Positions 8,391-16,760 of a stretch of 64,000 nt of DNA are shown one piece after another. The position numbers and the translations under genes were made by a program. Position 1 is the first letter of the stretch; each line of letters begins with the position of its first letter. Origin of the DNA: an uncultured Eubacteriales bacterium (GTDB lineage: Bacteria > Bacillota > Clostridia > Oscillospirales > Acutalibacteraceae); the NCBI GenBank assembly GCA_934477125.1, contig CAKSOL010000001.1, forward strand, positions 124,001 through 188,000, read 5' to 3'. The notes under the pieces were generated by a model. That model ran no database searches. It saw nothing but the letters and a program-made list of their open reading frames with translations, and had not been told where the DNA came from.

Positions 8391-9860
8391 TTAGTAATCC
8401 AAATTATCGTAACTGAATTTAAAATCGGTTATCTTCGGACTGCTCCAGCTGTTAAAGTCAAGCTCCTCGGAGGGGATTGTCAGCGTGTAAATAGAAACAT
8501 TGGTTTTCTGAACCAGCAAGTCAATTTCAAAGCTTTTGTCAAACAGCCTGCTGTCGCCGTCGGCAGCAGTAATGCTGACTCCGGTCATTCCGATATCCTT
8601 GTCTGTATCGTTGGATATATAAAGTGTAATCTGAACATTATTGTTTATATCCATATACATTTCCGTTACCTTGCACATTACGGCATTTTCATAGAAAATC
8701 ACAGTATTGTTGAGGTCAAACGGAATGAAGAACTTCGCCCAGGCGTAGCCCTGCTCCTTTGCTTCAAGACCCTGATAGGAAAATCCGGCGTTATCGTAAT
8801 CCGATTGCAGCCGGAAACGCGCGTCGTCGTTCCATTCTATCTTCCAGCCGTCGTTTCCGCGTGACATTATTGTTGAGAGATATACCGACTTTTCCTTTTC
8901 GTTCGGATAATTTCCGGGAATCTGATAATAAAGTGCCGTAAACCATACGTAATTGCCGTCCTGCGCCGCTATGGCAATAAGGCTTTTTCCGTATTCCCTG
9001 AATTTATCGTATGAGGTGTTATAGTATTGGTCGATTGCCGGGCTGTCGGTGTTGCGGAACAGCTTTTCAAAGCTCTTTTTGTCCTTTCCGGCGTACTCAA
9101 TAAGCTTGTCGGTCAAGGTCTGCGCAGCCTCTTTGATGTCGGTATCTCTGCTTACTATAACATCGCCGCTGTCCGGCTTTGCTGTTTTGCCGTCGGACGC
9201 ATCACCGGCGCCGGAAGACACACCGGGCGTTGAAGTATTTCTGTCGTCAGCCTGCCCGGTCTGCGAGACGGCGCTTTTAGGACTGCTGCCGTCGATTACG
9301 CCGTAAAGGGTCGGTACGCCGAGATTTGAAAGTATGCAGACGGCAAGCCCGCAGGCAATAAGTCCGCTTGTAAATCCGGCAAGCCCCTTGCCGTTCCGCT
9401 CAGGATTTTTGCCCTTTGTTACGGCGTTTTTAATTGCGAGCAGCATTGAATTTTCACCTGATACTGCCGACATAAACAGCATTGCTGCCAGCGACAGCAC
9501 AAAGGCATACGGCAAAAACAGCGATATAATGATTGCGGCAATAAACAACCATAGCGCCGGCGGTTTTAAGCGCACCATATTGCCGAGGGCGTTTTTCAGC
9601 CGTCCTCCGATTCCGCCGCGCTTGATTTCGGTAATCAGACCGCTTACCGCAGTAATGAGGAAATAGAAAAACAGGGCGGCAAATATCTGATTTACCGTGT
9701 TATTCTTTGAAAACAGGGTACCGGCAAAAAAGGCGGTTATAATCGCCGAGGCAAGCGACATCGCCAATTTCGCAATCAAAGACGGAATGAACCTTTTGCC
9801 CTCATAGGAGCGAAGCATTCCGTAAAGCGCATTTGTGAGGATATCTTTTATCTTTTTCAT
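8391..9860 (-). CDS. Polytopic membrane protein with large C-terminal domain
   Basis: About 489 residues if started at the ATG at 9860, which has GAGGTG at good distance; a GTG three codons upstream is also possible. Four to five hydrophobic segments lie between about residues 25 and 185, followed by a Gly/Ser/Asp-rich linker (about 190-245) and a soluble domain of about 240 residues with aromatic-rich segments. The last domain may lie outside the cell if the membrane part ends outward. No family was recognised. It begins ten bases after the preceding gene and is followed by the sortase-anchored protein, which suggests a role in the same surface function. Confidence 0.6.
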   Translation of the reverse strand: MKKIKDILTNALYGMLRSYEGKRFIPSLIAKLAMSLASAIITAFFAGTLFSKNNTVNQIFAALFFYFLITAVSGLITEIKRGGIGGRLKNALGNMVRLKPPALWLFIAAIIISLFLPYAFVLSLAAMLFMSAVSGENSMLLAIKNAVTKGKNPERNGKGLAGFTSGLIACGLAVCILSNLGVPTLYGVIDGSSPKSAVSQTGQADDRNTSTPGVSSGAGDASDGKTAKPDSGDVIVSRDTDIKEAAQTLTDKLIEYAGKDKKSFEKLFRNTDSPAIDQYYNTSYDKFREYGKSLIAIAAQDGNYVWFTALYYQIPGNYPNEKEKSVYLSTIMSRGNDGWKIEWNDDARFRLQSDYDNAGFSYQGLEAKEQGYAWAKFFIPFDLNNTVIFYENAVMCKVTEMYMDINNNVQITLYISNDTDKDIGMTGVSITAADGDSRLFDKSFEIDLLVQKTNVSIYTLTIPSEELDFNSWSSPKITDFKFSYDNLDY

Positions 9861-9870
9861 ACGGCTCACC

Positions 9871-10629
9871 TCACAGTACTGCTTTCAGAACGGCGACAAT
9901 GACCGCCGCACAGATATTTACGAGCAGAGCTATGCCTATTCCGCGAAGAACCCTTTTTGCCGACGGCTTTTCCTGCTGCTCCTTTTCGCTCTCAGGCAGC
10001 TCAAAGCCGATTTCACCGGTCAGCATTCCTGCGATGTGCTTTTTGTTGTCATCGGTCTTTGCAAACGAATGAATGTATACACGCTCCTGCGCCGCGGCTT
10101 TGTCAAACAGACTGCCGAAAAACGCATAACCCTCCTCGGCGTTTGTGACCGTAACGCTGCGCTTGCAATTTCCGTCGCGGTACTGCGCGCTTAAAACACC
10201 GTTTTCCAGCGCTGAATTCATCGCTGCGATAAGATACTGATTTGCAATTTTGTAAGAAATGGGAGCGGCAGCGGTCAGCTCGCCGTGCTTGGCGTTCATC
10301 ATAACCCATGCGCCGTCAAACGGAATAAAATATACATCCGAGCTGCCGTTTTCTTCTTTCAGCTCGGCGCGCAGACACTTTTCCGGCGCAAACAGCGCTT
10401 TTATAAAAGCGTTTATCTGCTTGGCAGGCTTTAACTCGCCGGATTCGTCGTCCGCCAGCCTTAATTCTTTAAGGATTTTGTCGGTTTCACTTATGGCGTC
10501 GGCAGGCAGACCGTTTATAAGCGCTTCGGTATCGGGAGCAAGCTCGTTCATCGGCGAAATGTCGTTGTATTCAAGACCTGCCATCTCGCCGAGCCTTTTA
10601 ATCATAAGATAATTAAGCGTGAATTTCAT
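9871..10629 (-). CDS. Unknown protein with C-terminal membrane anchor
   Basis: A 252-residue protein with no signal peptide, a mostly helical and charged body (about 1-225) and one hydrophobic segment at the C-terminus (about 228-250), so it looks tail-anchored with the body in the cytoplasm. Its start overlaps the stop of the upstream LRR gene (ATGA), and GGGGGAG precedes it. Translational coupling to the LRR protein suggests they work together. No sequence family was recognised, and no WXG or ATPase motif was seen that would make it a known secretion component. Confidence 0.55.
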   Translation of the reverse strand: MKFTLNYLMIKRLGEMAGLEYNDISPMNELAPDTEALINGLPADAISETDKILKELRLADDESGELKPAKQINAFIKALFAPEKCLRAELKEENGSSDVYFIPFDGAWVMMNAKHGELTAAAPISYKIANQYLIAAMNSALENGVLSAQYRDGNCKRSVTVTNAEEGYAFFGSLFDKAAAQERVYIHSFAKTDDNKKHIAGMLTGEIGFELPESEKEQQEKPSAKRVLRGIGIALLVNICAAVIVAVLKAVL

Positions 10630-13190
10630 TGTGCTCCCCCCTTACCGGTATAAAACCGCTCAATCATATCTCTATAAGCCTTAAGCCCTTTTTCGGCGCC
10701 AGCGTTGCCCTTTATCAGAACGTCCTCAGCCGTATCGCCGAAGCCCATAAGGAACTCGCCGAGCCCCATGCCTTCTTCGCCGAATACGGCGTTGTAAAGG
10801 TCGCCGTTGTTTTCGGCAAGCAGGATATCCTCTGCGTCTACAAGGTTCTTGATATTATCGCCGTAACCGCCGTTCATCATTTTGTCGGTAAGCTCGCCGT
10901 AGCTCATTGCCTTGCTGCCGAATACGGTATCCAAAGCGCCCTCGGCGCGTGTGCCGGATGACGCGGTGTGCGCAAGGTCGAGGAAATAATCGAAAAGATT
11001 TTCGGCATTGCTGCCTGCGCTTACGGTATCTGCCGCCGCGCTCCCCTTGAATATCTCCGCAGTCGCGATATCCCATATCGCAAGGTTCGGATCCGCCTTT
11101 GTTCCAAGACCTACAAGCTGCCCTGCGCCAAAGGAGCCGGCTCCTCTGACAAGCGCCTCTCTCCAGTTTCCGGTCTCGCCGTATACATCCGCGGCTTTCT
11201 GCAAAGCCTTTGAAACGCCTACACCGGCATCAAACATCTCGCCGTATTTGCCGAATCTGTCAAAAAATTGCAGGCTCGATAATTTGTCAAGATTTTCAAG
11301 TATATTTCTGTTCCTATCCGATGCTTTCATCATTTTGTTGTAATCAACGGTGATAAGTCCCCAGCAAATTTTGAACTTTATTGATTCGGAATCGGACATC
11401 GCATCATATTTACCGCCCGAAAAGCCGAGGAACGATAAAAGGAACAAAAGCAGCAGGAATGCCGAGCCGCCCATATCGATAAGTCTTTTAAGCCAACCGA
11501 GGGGGTTCTTTATAATATCCTCAAATTTCAGCCTGCCGTCATATTCGCCGAGTCGTCCGCCGGTCGAGTCGTCAACATCCTTGTCAGTTGAGGAAAAGCC
11601 GCCCTTATAGTCGCCGCTGCTCTTGAGATTCCAATGCGAGGTATAGGTTTTTACTTCTCCGCTCATCATGGCTACCGAGTCGCCGTATGACTTGAAGTAA
11701 GGCTTGCCGTCGTCGTCAAGCGCAGGAGTCAGAGCATCGTTTTTGTTTATTAGAGTATCAAGCAGCTTGTATGTTGTGCTGCCCTTTTTGGCATAGAGGG
11801 TAAGACCGAGAATTTTATCGTTGTCGGAAAGGTCGCTGAGATACTGAAAATCCTCCCAGCTTTGATCCGTCATACCGATATCGTAATTTCCGAGAACGGT
11901 GTCGTACCAGCCGAACGCCGTGAAGTCAATGAAGGTCATATTATCCGGCAGCCTAATATCGCGTAGAGAAACACACCCCTCAAATGCGCCCATGGCAATC
12001 CAATCGAGTTTGGGCATCTCGGGCAGACTTTTGAGGGAAACATCATTCTGAAACGCGTATTTTTCGATATATTCAAGATTTTTGCAGCCTGAAATTTCCT
12101 CAAGGTTTACCGAGCTTAAACGGCGTATACAGGAAACGTTGTCGTTGATATATACCTTTTTAAGGTTATGATCCTCAATATCAATACCGATGACCTTTAC
12201 TTTTCCGTAAAGCGGAATCGTCACCGTTTCCGGAACGGCAATTTCGGCTTTTTGACCCACATAGGAAACATAACCGCATATCTCTCCGGTCTTATATTCA
12301 GCCATCAGATCGGTCACGACCCATTCGCCGAGCATGGAATAGTCATAGCTGTACCAGTGAGACGAATAGTTGATACGTGGACCTGCAAGCTGACCCTCCT
12401 GCTGCCGTTTCATATAATAGATACGGGTCATATCCCGGACAGTATCCCACGCCGGGTCATTAGCGCTTGCAGGCTTGTTTATCATCTCAGATATACCGGT
12501 ATAGAAAAATTGATAAAACGCAAAAGCGCCCGGCATATCCCAATGAGCAAGAGGATCATTTTCATCAGGTTTCTTTCCGGAAACGGTCGTCAGCGCCTTT
12601 CCGGAAGTTCCGATTAAACACCCGTTTTCGTCAACCTGAAACAAATCCGGCTGTTCTGTAATTGTTGAAGTACCAACGGTATAATTCCTTTGCGGCGCAT
12701 TATCCGAATCGTCCTTGGGCGGATAGTAGTAGCCGTAGGATGCCATACCGGCAACCGTGTTGTTCGCTACAAACTCAAGATAATCTTCAAGCCCACTACC
12801 CACAGACGAACCATCGTCATATACTTCGCCCTCGCCGTCCCATTTTGCGCCTTCCTTCCATGTGGAGTAGCAGGTAGGGCAATAGTAAGTATACACATAG
12901 CGGAGCTTATTCCCGACCTTTTCGATAATGCCGGGGACGGTGTATCTTCCGTCGTCCTCAACCTCCGCATAGTATTCAATCATTTTGTCGCCGTGACCGG
13001 AGCAGCGATAATTAAGCCCCGGTATCTGAGCGGCATTGCCGTCAGTCAGACCGTAATAGTCCTCAAGCAGCACGGTAGATCCGCTCTCTCTCGCCGATAC
13101 GGAAAAGGGGAGAGCGGCAGCCGCTGTTCCCGCTATTACGGCGGCGCAGCCTGCTGCTGCGAGAAATTTCCTTAAGTAGCCCTTTTTCAT
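10626..13190 (-). CDS. Secreted leucine-rich-repeat protein with internal membrane segment
   Basis: About 854 residues from the ATG at 13190, chosen because AAAGGGG lies just upstream and MKKGYLRKF begins a clean signal peptide; the frame also opens at a TTG six codons earlier. Order: signal peptide (1-35); a Cys-containing region with CSGHGD and CPTCY that could bind a metal; an LRR_5/BspA-type region at about 320-430 (NLEEISGCKNLEYIEKYAF, GAFEGCVSLRDIRLPDNM); a single membrane segment near 568-590 (SAFLLLLFLLSFLGF); and a helical, Gly/Ala-rich C-terminal region of about 265 residues predicted inside the cell. First gene of the operon, divergent from the regulator at 13441. The combination of ectodomain and long inner domain is unusual. 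Confidence 0.65.
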   Translation of the reverse strand: MKKGYLRKFLAAAGCAAVIAGTAAAALPFSVSARESGSTVLLEDYYGLTDGNAAQIPGLNYRCSGHGDKMIEYYAEVEDDGRYTVPGIIEKVGNKLRYVYTYYCPTCYSTWKEGAKWDGEGEVYDDGSSVGSGLEDYLEFVANNTVAGMASYGYYYPPKDDSDNAPQRNYTVGTSTITEQPDLFQVDENGCLIGTSGKALTTVSGKKPDENDPLAHWDMPGAFAFYQFFYTGISEMINKPASANDPAWDTVRDMTRIYYMKRQQEGQLAGPRINYSSHWYSYDYSMLGEWVVTDLMAEYKTGEICGYVSYVGQKAEIAVPETVTIPLYGKVKVIGIDIEDHNLKKVYINDNVSCIRRLSSVNLEEISGCKNLEYIEKYAFQNDVSLKSLPEMPKLDWIAMGAFEGCVSLRDIRLPDNMTFIDFTAFGWYDTVLGNYDIGMTDQSWEDFQYLSDLSDNDKILGLTLYAKKGSTTYKLLDTLINKNDALTPALDDDGKPYFKSYGDSVAMMSGEVKTYTSHWNLKSSGDYKGGFSSTDKDVDDSTGGRLGEYDGRLKFEDIIKNPLGWLKRLIDMGGSAFLLLLFLLSFLGFSGGKYDAMSDSESIKFKICWGLITVDYNKMMKASDRNRNILENLDKLSSLQFFDRFGKYGEMFDAGVGVSKALQKAADVYGETGNWREALVRGAGSFGAGQLVGLGTKADPNLAIWDIATAEIFKGSAAADTVSAGSNAENLFDYFLDLAHTASSGTRAEGALDTVFGSKAMSYGELTDKMMNGGYGDNIKNLVDAEDILLAENNGDLYNAVFGEEGMGLGEFLMGFGDTAEDVLIKGNAGAEKGLKAYRDMIERFYTGKGGAQ

Positions 13191-13353
13191 AGAATTTCCC
13201 CTTTGCAAAGGTTGATTTTATCGGATAACGGCTGTTTTTCCGCAGCCCTTGAACAGACATAGAAATTATATCATATATACATATATTTCTCTTTGGTATT
13301 TCCGAAATGTCAACTGCCAAATCTGAAAATATTTTTTGAAAAAATGCTTTTCA

Positions 13354-13376
13354 TATAATGCGGTATGGTGTATAAT
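13354..13376 (+). promoter_or_regulatory. Probable promoter of double-HTH regulator
   Basis: Two TATAAT boxes lie at 13354-13359 and 13371-13376 in the AT-rich gap before 13441. The second is 64 bases before the start with only a poor -35 (TTTTCA). TAGGAGA gives the ribosome binding site. The minus-strand promoter for the LRR operon must lie in the same gap; TTGACA is present on that strand at 13313-13308 but its -10 is unclear. Confidence 0.4.
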
Positions 13377-13440
13377 ATCAGATAACAGTAAAACAGCGGT
13401 AAAATGTCCATTATAATACTTATTTCTTAGGAGACTCGCT

Positions 13441-15180
13441 ATGAAATTCTGTGAAAAGCTCAATGAATACCTTGCGCTGCTGGATTGTACGGCTAAGGAT
13501 ATTTCGGATATATCGGGAATATCTCCGGCAACCATCAGCCGATATAAAAGCGGGGAGCGCGTCCCCGAATCCGATTCTGAGGCTTTCGCGGCGTTATGCC
13601 GGGCGGTTGCCGGTATCGCCGAAAAACAGGAAAGCCCAGATATAACCTATGAAAGTGTTAAAAGCGCGTTTTTAGCCTGCGAGGATGTTGTTTTCGGCGA
13701 TAAGGAGCTGCTGCGGCAAAATTTCAATGCTCTGATAACGGCTATGGATATAAATATAAACAGGCTTTGCCGGTTTGCGAATTATGACTCCTCAACCGTT
13801 TTCCGCATACGCAACGGAACGAGAAAGCCTGCCGATATCAAGCGTTTTGCGGAGTCTGTTGCAGCATTTACCGCAAAAGAAAAGCAGAGCCCTGCCGAGC
13901 TTATGGCTCTGGCAGAGCTTATCGGCTGCAAAACGGAGGAAATAGCCGAAACAGGCGCGAGAAGTGAAAGACTGCGCGATTGGCTGCTTGCCGGGAAGCC
14001 GTCCAAAGATAAGCCGGATAATATCGAAAATTTTCTTAATAAGCTGGATGAATTTGACCTTAACGAGTATATAAAGGCAATAAAATTCAACGAATTAAAG
14101 GTTCCGAGCGTTCCTTTTCAGATGCCAGCCTCAAAAACATATTTCGGATTAAAGGAAATGATGGAAAGCGAGCTTGATTTCCTTAAAGCAACCGTTCTTT
14201 CAAAGTCAACCGAGCCGATTACGATGTACAGCGATATGCCTATGGAGGAAATGGCAAAGGACGCGGAATTTCCGAAAAAATGGATGTTCGGAATGGCAAT
14301 GCTCTTAAAAAAGGGACTTCGGCTCAATCAGATTCATAACCTTGACCGTTCCTTTGAGGATATGATGCTCGGTCTTGAAAGCTGGATTCCGATGTATATG
14401 ACAGGGCAGATATCGCCGTATTATTTCAAAAATATTCAGAATAACGTTTTTCTGCATTTTCTGAAGGTTTCCGGAGCGGCGGCGCTTTCGGGAGAGGCGG
14501 TTGCCGGGCATCATTCCGGCGGAAAGTATTATATGACCAATTCAAAAAAAGAGCTTGCCTATTATACCGCGAGGGCGAACGACCTGCTTTCAAACGCATA
14601 TCCGCTTATGGATATCTACCGCAGCGAAAGAGAAAACGAGCTTAACGCATTTTTGCTTGCCGACTCCGCAAAGCCCGGTAAACGCAGGAGTATTTTGTCA
14701 ACTCTGCCGCTTTATACCGCAAGCGACGCGCTTTTAAAGCAGATAATGGATAATAACGGCGTTCCGGAGAGCGAGCAGGCGGATATACTGAAATATGCCG
14801 CAGCAAAGCGGGGAAGAATTGAAAACGCTCTGACAAACGGCATTGTTGAGGACGATATTTCCGAGATTGACGACGCCGAGTTTGCCCTACGTCCGCCGAC
14901 GCTTGAAATTTCTGGGGCGTTCTGCGAAAGGGATATAAAATACAGCCCCTCGGAATACCGGGAGCATTTAAAGCAGACCGAGGAATTTGCCGCGGCTCAC
15001 TCAAGCTATATTTTGAAAAAATCCCCGGTTCACGCTTTCAGGAATTTACAGATTTTTATTCGCGAGGATCAATGGGTTATGATTTCAAAGGGAAAGGCGC
15101 CCGCTATTCATTTTGTTATCCGCCATCCCAAGCTGCGCGCGGCTATTGAGAGCTTCATTCCTCCGATAACCGAGGAATAA
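13441..15180 (+). CDS. Large regulator with two helix-turn-helix segments
   Basis: A 579-residue protein. An XRE-type helix-turn-helix lies at about residues 15-45 (DISDISGISPATISRYKSG), and a second, weaker one at about 102-128 (RLCRFANYDSSTVFRIRNG). Both have the S/T-I/V-x-R-x-R/K pattern of recognition helices. The remaining 430 residues have no recognised domain; they could be a sensor or effector region, with several helical stretches and one Tyr-rich segment. It is divergent from the surface operon beginning at 13190 and convergent with the GtrA-HAD gene, so control of the operon is the simplest hypothesis. The length is much greater than ordinary XRE regulators. Confidence 0.65.
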   Translation: MKFCEKLNEYLALLDCTAKDISDISGISPATISRYKSGERVPESDSEAFAALCRAVAGIAEKQESPDITYESVKSAFLACEDVVFGDKELLRQNFNALITAMDININRLCRFANYDSSTVFRIRNGTRKPADIKRFAESVAAFTAKEKQSPAELMALAELIGCKTEEIAETGARSERLRDWLLAGKPSKDKPDNIENFLNKLDEFDLNEYIKAIKFNELKVPSVPFQMPASKTYFGLKEMMESELDFLKATVLSKSTEPITMYSDMPMEEMAKDAEFPKKWMFGMAMLLKKGLRLNQIHNLDRSFEDMMLGLESWIPMYMTGQISPYYFKNIQNNVFLHFLKVSGAAALSGEAVAGHHSGGKYYMTNSKKELAYYTARANDLLSNAYPLMDIYRSERENELNAFLLADSAKPGKRRSILSTLPLYTASDALLKQIMDNNGVPESEQADILKYAAAKRGRIENALTNGIVEDDISEIDDAEFALRPPTLEISGAFCERDIKYSPSEYREHLKQTEEFAAAHSSYILKKSPVHAFRNLQIFIREDQWVMISKGKAPAIHFVIRHPKLRAAIESFIPPITEE

Positions 15181-15198
15181 AAGCTAAGTATAAAACCG

Positions 15199-15237
15199 AA
15201 TTACCGGGATTTGCTTATAAGGCAAATCCCGGTAATT
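15199..15237. terminator. Long perfect hairpin between convergent genes
   Basis: A 16-base perfect stem, AATTACCGGGATTTGC (15199-15214) with its complement at 15222-15237 and a 7-base loop. It lies between genes ending at 15180 and 15240. The minus-strand copy is followed by a GGTTTTATA tract; the plus-strand tract is weaker. Likely a two-way terminator. Confidence 0.75.
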
Positions 15238-15239
15238 AT

Positions 15240-16568
15240 TTACTGTGCAAGCTCTCTTTCAAAGTAACACATAATATTCTCATCGTTGGAGCAAATTATT
15301 TTATCAGCTGAACTTTTAATTTCTTCGCAGGCATTTGATACGGCATACTTTTTGGCTTGTGTTTTAAATGAGGTTATATCGTTTTCGCTGTCTCCGACAA
15401 CCGCAACGCTTCTGATATCAATACCGAGCCTGCCGCAGAGTGATTCAAGAGCAGCGCCCTTGCTGACCAACGGTGCGCAGATTTCCAAATTATTTGTCAG
15501 CGATGATGTAATTGATATATCGCCGAATAAATTATGAAGCTTTTCCCGGCACTCCTCTTTTTCTTTCGGCTCTCTGAAGAAAACATCAAACAGCTCGGTC
15601 TTGTATGCTCCGTTATCCAAAAGCGCGGCAAGAGACTCTGTTTTTTGCCTGCTTTTGTACATTTCGGGAACAAAGCTGCTGTCGATACCGTAGTAATCAA
15701 ATTGTTCCAGACTGAATTTTGAGCTTTCAACAAACGGAACGCCATTTGAATACACTTCAATAAAGGTCTGATATTCCGATAAAACCGCAAATATCCGTTT
15801 TGCCGTTTCATCCGGAATATATAAATACTGTATAAGTCCTTTTTCATTGTTATAAATTGCTGCGCCGTCCGAATAAATTATGTATTCAACTCCGCGGCTC
15901 TCTCTCAGCTCAGCCGGTATTTCATAAAACGTCCTGCCTGTCAGAAGAATTGTTTTTATGCCGCTTTCCGAAAGCCTGTCCATAGCGGCAAGGTTATCCT
16001 TTGATACGCAGGTGTCGCTCGAAAGCAGTGTTCCGTCAAGGTCCGAGGCGATAAATTTTATCGGCTTTGCCTTTCTGCGCAGCTGTATAACATACCGTTC
16101 AACGGGATATGTCCAAAGAGTCGGAATATTTATGATAATGAACTTGGCAACCGCCTCCGCAATCGGGGTAGATAAATTATTTGATTGCATAAACGCGCCG
16201 AAAACGCTCCCGATATATGAACTGACAAGTATATTGAATACTGCCAGAATCAGGTACATTACAGAGCTGTAAACGGGGTTTATATCCGAACGAAAGGTTA
16301 TTTTCCGGTTTATCAGATATGCCGAAATATATCCTATTGATGTAGATATCAGATAAGAGATAAGATATCCCTTATATTTTATTCCCAATAGCGACAAAAG
16401 CGCATTATCTGGGAGTGGAATATCCTTTCCGCCTTTGAAAACGAAATACAAAAGAAACAAATAGGATATAATATCCAAAGCGGAAGTTATAAAAACCGAT
16501 ATGTTGAATTTAACAAACTTCCATAGCTCCGGATGTCCTTTTGAGAACGCATTGATTTTATCTTTCAA
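15240..16568 (-). CDS. GtrA-like flippase domain fused to HAD (Cof-type) hydrolase
   Basis: A two-domain protein. Residues about 1-160 hold four hydrophobic segments with the GtrA pattern (ELWKFVKFNISVFITSA, SYLISTSIGYISAYLINRK), a family linked to movement of polyprenyl-phosphate sugars. Residues about 175-440 are a Cof/IIB HAD phosphatase with DLDGTLL (motif I), LLTGR (motif II), a lysine in KGAAL (motif III) and VGDSENDI (motif IV), all intact. The start is uncertain: the frame opens at 16613, but the only good ribosome binding site (GGAG) precedes a TTG at 16568, which I chose because GtrA proteins start like MKDKINAF. Possibly transport plus dephosphorylation of a sugar carrier; the link is inferred. 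Confidence 0.8.
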   Translation of the reverse strand: MKDKINAFSKGHPELWKFVKFNISVFITSALDIISYLFLLYFVFKGGKDIPLPDNALLSLLGIKYKGYLISYLISTSIGYISAYLINRKITFRSDINPVYSSVMYLILAVFNILVSSYIGSVFGAFMQSNNLSTPIAEAVAKFIIINIPTLWTYPVERYVIQLRRKAKPIKFIASDLDGTLLSSDTCVSKDNLAAMDRLSESGIKTILLTGRTFYEIPAELRESRGVEYIIYSDGAAIYNNEKGLIQYLYIPDETAKRIFAVLSEYQTFIEVYSNGVPFVESSKFSLEQFDYYGIDSSFVPEMYKSRQKTESLAALLDNGAYKTELFDVFFREPKEKEECREKLHNLFGDISITSSLTNNLEICAPLVSKGAALESLCGRLGIDIRSVAVVGDSENDITSFKTQAKKYAVSNACEEIKSSADKIICSNDENIMCYFERELAQ

Positions 16569-16695
16569 AATTATCACTTCTCCGCTTTCGGCAAACATAT
16601 AACAAAGTGGCATACTTTATCTATTCTACCGCCTTGTTGTCAAAACCAAATTAAAGCTGTGTAAAACATAGGTAAAATTTCGGGATAAGAAATTA

Positions 16696-16755
16696 AAAAC
16701 GGCTTTATGCGACATTAAAAAGCCGGGAACATGCCAAAAGCCGACACGCTCCCGG
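16696..16755 (-). terminator. Tandem terminators of the 17-kb surface operon
   Basis: On the minus strand, a hairpin with outer arms CCGGGA/TCCCGG (16755-16750 and 16728-16723) extending to about 13 pairs with wobbles is followed by CTTTTTAA. A second hairpin directly after it, GGCTTT/AAAGCC (16724-16701), is followed by GTTTTTAA. Two overlapping intrinsic terminators at the end of a long operon fit well. Confidence 0.8.
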
Positions 16756-16760
16756 TAATT

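Noticed and set aside
9871..13190. Coupled membrane and LRR genes considered as a type VII secretion locus
   Set aside because: No WXG100 protein, FtsK/SpoIIIE-type ATPase, YukD or EssB-like sequence was found.
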